NCBI RefSeq assembly: GCF_964355755.1
Contig: NC_092680.1
Span: 14,859,001-14,919,000, forward strand
Direction: 5' to 3'
Length of the DNA: 60,000 nucleotides
Origin: Antedon mediterranea
Taxonomy: Eukaryota > Echinodermata > Crinoidea > Comatulida > Antedonidae
Part shown: one piece after another, positions 59,798 through 60,000 of the stretch
Position numbering within the stretch: the stretch's first letter is position 1
Layout of the letters: every line of letters starts with the position of its first letter
The notes under the pieces: generated by a model
Seen by the model: the letters and a program-made list of their open reading frames with translations, nothing else
Databases searched by the model: none
What the model was told of the DNA's origin: nothing
Made by a program: the position numbers and the translations under genes

Positions 59798-60000
59798 CTG
59801 AAAAAGAAATTAAAACACGCATAAAGATCTACTATATTATTTTTACATGAATAGTTAAAGTAAGGAAATTGAAAATAAAGTTTTAATATGGATATATTTT
59901 AATGCCTATTGTAAACTGTCAATTATTTTTAATATTTGGTGAACGATGAGCAAGCCTACATGTATCTGTTGAGTAGCATAAATAAGTAACAAAATGTTTT

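Overview
This is nuclear DNA from an animal. Genes are split into many short exons with GT..AG introns, the non-coding DNA is AT-rich, and tRNA-derived SINEs, MITE-like elements, LINE fragments and minisatellites are abundant. The gene repertoire (a B-box/NHL-type TRIM, a Mab-21/cGAS-like receptor, a single-domain receptor tyrosine phosphatase, metazoan-type phosphomevalonate kinase) suggests a marine invertebrate, probably a deuterostome such as an echinoderm. That placement is an inference; no marker gene fixes the species. Exon models were built by hand from splice sites, reading-frame continuity and remembered protein families.

Layout. (1) 1-11,745: the 5' half of a YTHDC2-like RNA helicase on the minus strand (7 exons, 4545-11745). 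It runs off the left edge through an intron of more than 4.5 kb. That intron holds a complete TRIM/NHL-like gene on the plus strand (1927-3780). Another intron carries a 46-bp minisatellite of about 1.6 kb. (2) 11.7-13.9 kb: divergent intergenic region with short duplications and a repeated CCCGAWCGTYC motif. (3) 13,900-17,176: complete phosphomevalonate kinase, PMVK, plus strand, 4 exons. (4) 18,983-26,520: complete AAGAB (p34, AP1/AP2 assembly chaperone), minus strand, 8 exons, with two LINE fragments and several MITEs in its introns. (5) 26.5-32.6 kb: no gene recognised; SINE/MITE relics and a degenerate tandem-repeat tract. (6) 32,683-47,199: a receptor-type tyrosine phosphatase, plus strand, 11 coding exons, with signal peptide, Ser/Thr/Pro-rich ectodomain, one transmembrane segment and one PTP domain that lacks several catalytic residues. 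Its first intron holds an uninterrupted 683-residue Mab-21/cGAS-like receptor gene on the minus strand (34783-36834). (7) 47.2-53.0 kb: no gene. (8) 53,039-60,000: the 3' part of GLMP (lysosomal membrane glycoprotein) on the minus strand, 5 exons, running off the right edge; its introns contain a C-rich 16-bp minisatellite, a tRNA-like sequence and two long near-perfect palindromes.

The genes do not form a pathway: RNA helicase, mevalonate enzyme, adaptor chaperone, phosphatase and lysosomal protein appear to be unrelated neighbours. The most interesting biology is the pair of single-exon, innate-immunity-type genes (TRIM and cGAS-like receptor), each nested antisense inside a large intron of a host gene, and the atypical phosphatase hosting the second one.
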